This document shows, piece by piece, positions 5,372-7,232 of a stretch of 7,232 nt of DNA. The position numbers and the translations under genes were made by a program. Position 1 is the stretch's first letter, and the number at the start of each line of letters is the position of its first letter. Source of the stretch: Candidatus Thiosymbion ectosymbiont of Robbea hypermnestra (GTDB taxonomy: Bacteria; Pseudomonadota; Gammaproteobacteria; Chromatiales; Chromatiaceae); NCBI GenBank assembly GCA_020443945.1, contig JAIZWN010000131.1, positions 1-7,232 on the forward strand, in the 5' to 3' direction. A model generated the notes under the pieces. It had not been told where the DNA came from and searched no databases. It saw only the letters and a program-made list of their open reading frames with translations.

Positions 5372-5818
5372 TCAGACAGTCTCTCGAGCCTCGGGAATTC
5401 CGCGCTTGGCAAGCCGATCCGCCCGCTCGTTTTCGGGGTGCCCGGCATGACCGCGCACCCAATGCCACGCAAGCTCGTGCCGTGAGATCGCCCGGTCCAG
5501 ACGTTCCCACAGGTCCCGATTCTTGACCGGCTTGCGGTCCGCCGTCCGCCACCCGTTGCGCTTCCAGCGGGTCATCCAGGCCGTGACGCCCTGCTTCACG
5601 TATTGAGAGTCGGTAGTGATGCGCACCTGGCTGGGGCGCTTCAAGGTTTCCAGGGCATGAATCACGGCCATCAGCTCCATGCGGTTATTGGTGGTGTCGG
5701 CCTCTCCGCCCCAGAGCTCCTTCTCGTTCGCGCCGTAGCGCAGCAACGCACCCCAACCACCCGGTCCCGGATTGCCCTTGCAGGCCCCGTCGCTGAAGAT
5801 CTCCACCCGCTCAGACAT
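5372..5818 (-). CDS. rnhA: Ribonuclease HI
   Basis: RNase HI cuts the RNA strand of RNA-DNA hybrids, for example in R-loops and residual primers. The product has 148 residues (E. coli 155). The catalytic residues D10 (FSDGACKGNPGPGGWG), E48 (NNRMELMA), D70 (TTDSQYV) and D134 (NERADRLA), plus H124 (VRGHAGHPENERAD), fall at the same numbers as in E. coli. The basic protrusion (WKRNGWRTADRKPVKNRDLW, about 85-104) that grips the hybrid is present. The C-terminus is slightly shorter than in E. coli. Its ATG lies inside the end of the upstream methyltransferase gene (8-bp overlap) behind a strong Shine-Dalgarno sequence, so the two are co-transcribed. Confidence 0.98.
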   Translation of the reverse strand: MSERVEIFSDGACKGNPGPGGWGALLRYGANEKELWGGEADTTNNRMELMAVIHALETLKRPSQVRITTDSQYVKQGVTAWMTRWKRNGWRTADRKPVKNRDLWERLDRAISRHELAWHWVRGHAGHPENERADRLAKRGIPEARETV

Positions 5819-6620
5819 GGCCCCCCTCCGCCGCTCCGCCGAGCCCGCCGCCCCGCGCGGCGGTTTTCCGGGTGGTGGGCTCCACGGCCCCGGCGGCGAG
5901 CACCGGTCGCCGGCTCTTCCAGGATGTCCGTAGCGGCGTCAGGGTGGATACCCGTTTGACGGCCCGAATGGCATAGACGCCGCCGAACACCGGCCAGAAA
6001 CGCTGCCCCAGGGTGTCCAGAAACGAAAATTGCCGCGGCAGGGCGCGGCGCCAGGGGGGGCGGAACATCATCATCTCCTGCCTCTCGATATCGAAGCCCA
6101 GCAGCGATAGCCAGTCACCGACGCGAAAGGGGGTCAGAAACCTGCCGCACCAGGGCGGACTGTCCTGTCCGCGCCGCGCCAGACGCCAGACGCCCCACAG
6201 GCTCATGGCGTTGAAACCCAACACCACCAACCGACCCTCGGGGATGAGTACCCGCTCCGCCTCCCGTAACACCCGGTGGGCGTCAGGTGCGAACTCCAGT
6301 GTGTGGGGGAGCACCACCGCGTCCACACTGTCGGTGGCAATGGGAAAACGATCGGGGGCGGCGATAGCCTGCAATCCGGCGGGATAGGGGGTCGCCGCGG
6401 CGGAAAGCAGAATATGCCGGCGGACGCGGCTCACCCGGATTGCCTCCGAGACGCCCGCGCCCCCGCCGACCTGGAGCAGATAATAGCCGAAGGTGTCGCG
6501 GAGCATGCGCTCCAGACATTGCGCCTCCCGGACCGCCAGCTCCCTGCCCAGGGTCGAGCGATACCAGTCATCCAGGGATGGGATCGGTGTCTGCTCGTAT
6601 CGTTCGGGGCAATCGCGCAT
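5811..6620 (-). CDS. SAM-dependent methyltransferase, YafS-like
   Basis: The product has 269 residues and a class I methyltransferase fold of the Methyltransf_11 type. LLQVGGGAG (about residues 48-56) is the SAM-binding glycine-rich motif I. FPIATDSVDAVVLPHTLEF (about 92-110) and LREAERVLIPEGRLVVLGFN are motifs II-III and the following strand. The position directly before rnhA, with dnaQ nearby, matches E. coli yafS, a putative methyltransferase of unknown substrate between gloB and rnhA; gloB is not in this window. The C-terminal 35 residues are low in complexity and rich in Arg, Gly and Ala. The ATG at 6620 is the only sensible start: the frame upstream reaches a stop with no ATG or GTG between. 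It has no good Shine-Dalgarno sequence. The gene overlaps rnhA by 8 bp. Confidence 0.88.
   Translation of the reverse strand: MRDCPERYEQTPIPSLDDWYRSTLGRELAVREAQCLERMLRDTFGYYLLQVGGGAGVSEAIRVSRVRRHILLSAAATPYPAGLQAIAAPDRFPIATDSVDAVVLPHTLEFAPDAHRVLREAERVLIPEGRLVVLGFNAMSLWGVWRLARRGQDSPPWCGRFLTPFRVGDWLSLLGFDIERQEMMMFRPPWRRALPRQFSFLDTLGQRFWPVFGGVYAIRAVKRVSTLTPLRTSWKSRRPVLAAGAVEPTTRKTAARGGGLGGAAEGGHV
5825..5829 (-). promoter_or_regulatory. Strong ribosome binding site of rnhA
   Basis: GGAGG on the - strand lies 6 nt before the rnhA ATG, within the last codons of the methyltransferase gene. It fixes the rnhA start and allows efficient translation despite the overlap. Confidence 0.75.
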
Positions 6621-6808
6621 GTCATCCGCCGCGGGCTGGAAACCGCCGAGGCTACTCGCCTCGACATTGTTCTCTCAGGCTCAGGAGCTTTCCTTTGAGA
6701 CACAACGATGTCAAGCCCGGTGTTCCCGACACGCGGCTTTCCAGGACGGGCCGGAAGTAAGGTGAAGCGGGATACCGGAAGAGAGCGGGAGCTGAGTATC
6801 GACGGAGT
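6621..6808. other. Spacer between tRNA-Val and the methyltransferase gene
   Basis: No gene is seen. On the - strand a perfect hairpin CGAGGC-GAGTA-GCCTCG (6663-6647) lies 27-43 nt before the methyltransferase ATG, in its probable leader. TTGACA (6714-6709, - strand) is a perfect -35 hexamer, but no good -10 follows at 16-18 bp. The tRNA has no clear T-run terminator after it, so read-through into the methyltransferase operon is possible. TAAGGTGAAGC-N3-ATACCGG (6758-6778) recurs at 1571-1591. Confidence 0.45.
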
Positions 6809-6883
6809 TGGTGGGCGCAGCTGGGTTCGAACCAGCGACCCCTGCCGTGTGAAGACAGTGCTCTCCCACTGAGCTATGCGCCC
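6809..6883 (-). tRNA. tRNA-Val (anticodon CAC)
   Basis: On the - strand the 7-bp acceptor stem GGGCGCA/TGCGCCC pairs perfectly. The D-arm is AGCTCAGTGGGAGAGC. The anticodon stem CTGTC/GGCAG encloses loop TTCACAC with anticodon CAC, which reads the valine codon GUG. The T-arm contains GGTTCGAACC. The discriminator base is A and CCA is encoded (6811-6809). The total is 75 nt with CCA. All arms are intact, so it should be functional. Confidence 0.97.
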
Positions 6884-6898
6884 GCAACGAACGCAGGC

Positions 6899-6927
6899 AT
6901 TCTAGGGACCGGACCACCGCCAGTCAA
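6899..6927 (-). promoter_or_regulatory. Promoter of tRNA-Val
   Basis: TTGACT (6927-6922) and TAGAAT (6904-6899) on the - strand are each one base from consensus and exactly 17 bp apart. The -10 ends 15 nt before the tRNA 5' end, leaving a short leader of about 8 nt. A GC-rich stretch lies between the -10 and the tRNA. Confidence 0.8.
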
Positions 6928-7232
6928 ACAGCCCGCCACTTTTCATAACAGGCCGCGGGCGACCCGGCCGGAGCGTCGTTATTTTTCGCGAAACCCGAAA
7001 TCCCGAAATAGAGCCCCCGCCTCTGAAGGAGAGGAGTGGCAGGGAGAGGGGGATTCAAACCCTTCCGCCGGCGGCCGGCGTGGTCGCTGGCTGTTTCTCG
7101 CCGCGCTGAGGATGTAAAATAAGGTGGCATGGGGCACTAGTACCCCGTTTCACCCTATTTTTCACCCTCAGAGCCCTCCCAACCGCGCCCAGGCGAGAGG
7201 AGAGCACCGAGCGAGAGAGCCACGCCACGCCT
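6928..7232. other. Right-end region with repeats and a palindrome, no gene seen
   Basis: No convincing reading frame is seen on either strand. Contents: a perfect tandem pair CCCGAAAT (6994-7009); a small hairpin CCTCT-GAAGG-AGAGG (7020-7034); a stretch near 7040-7067 that on the - strand resembles the 3' end of a tRNA-Ser; a GC-rich near-palindrome around 7068-7082; and the palindrome and repeats at 7131-7168. A TAAAAT (7114-7119) could be a -10 for a + strand gene beyond the window, but its -35 is poor. Confidence 0.5.
7131..7168. promoter_or_regulatory. 16-bp palindrome followed by two 12-bp-spaced direct repeats
   Basis: GGGGCACTAGTACCCC (7131-7146) is symmetric at 7 of 8 base pairs around ACTAGT. 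TTTCACCCT then occurs twice (7148-7156 and 7160-7168) with a 12-bp period. The arrangement resembles an operator region, possibly for a gene right of the window. No known regulator site is recognised. Confidence 0.4.

Noticed and set aside
4737..5552. 271-residue minus-strand frame between rnhA and dnaQ
   Set aside because: It overlaps both genes out of frame and is a composition artefact; the gap itself contains a promoter and repeats.
6709..6714. Perfect TTGACA on the - strand as promoter of the methyltransferase-rnhA operon
   Set aside because: No acceptable -10 hexamer is found at 16-18 bp; noted in the spacer entry but not called.
6711..6917. 68-residue minus-strand reading frame containing a HTAGVAGSNPAAPT-like string
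   Set aside because: It is the translation of the tRNA-Val gene and its flanks, a well-known false protein.
1531..7152. TGAAAYGGGGTACT at 1531-1544 and, on the - strand, at 7152-7139
   Set aside because: A 13-of-14 match on opposite strands is expected several times by chance in a window of this size.
1..7232. CRISPR array, toxin-antitoxin pair, riboswitch or phage genes
   Set aside because: No spaced long direct repeats, no small paired genes with such domains, no recognisable aptamer upstream of moeA, and no phage structural or integrase genes were seen.

Overview
The window is a 7.2-kb piece of a GC-rich bacterial chromosome, most likely from a gammaproteobacterium. HflD, an Fnr with all four cluster cysteines, and a methyltransferase-rnhA-dnaQ block resembling the E. 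coli yafS-rnhA-dnaQ neighbourhood all point that way. The exact genus cannot be read from the sequence. A member of the Chromatiales or a related group would fit, but that is inference.

Left part (1-1183, + strand): a short tandem repeat, then an unrecognised 115-residue acidic protein, then hflD. Middle part (about 1221-4296): a block holding moeA and moaD, which overlap by ATGA and serve molybdenum cofactor synthesis, followed by fnr, the oxygen-sensing [4Fe-4S] regulator. This block is bounded on both sides by a 72-bp imperfect palindrome. The two copies are in inverted orientation and differ at only two bases, both in the palindrome's loop. The AT-richer spacer between the left copy and moeA (about 1293-1565) is a cluster of intergenic repeats with no convincing gene. 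moaE, the usual partner of moaD, is absent. The fnr promoter carries a good FNR/Anr box, suggesting autoregulation.

Right part (4315-6620, - strand): a methyltransferase of the YafS type overlaps rnhA. After a 340-bp gap comes dnaQ (proofreading subunit of DNA polymerase III), preceded by its own promoter and a possible 30-codon upstream ORF that ends one base before the dnaQ start. dnaQ and fnr are convergent, with one copy of the 72-bp palindrome between them. Further right, on the - strand, is a tRNA-Val(CAC) with an encoded CCA and an excellent promoter. The last 300 bp hold no gene but contain a palindrome, short tandem repeats and a tRNA-like fragment.

Working together: moeA and moaD supply cofactor for molybdoenzymes, many of which serve anaerobic respiration that FNR-type regulators control, so their neighbourhood with fnr makes functional sense. 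rnhA and dnaQ are replication housekeeping genes. I see no clear novel multi-gene system. The most unusual structure is the inverted pair of 72-bp hairpin elements around moeA-moaD-fnr.
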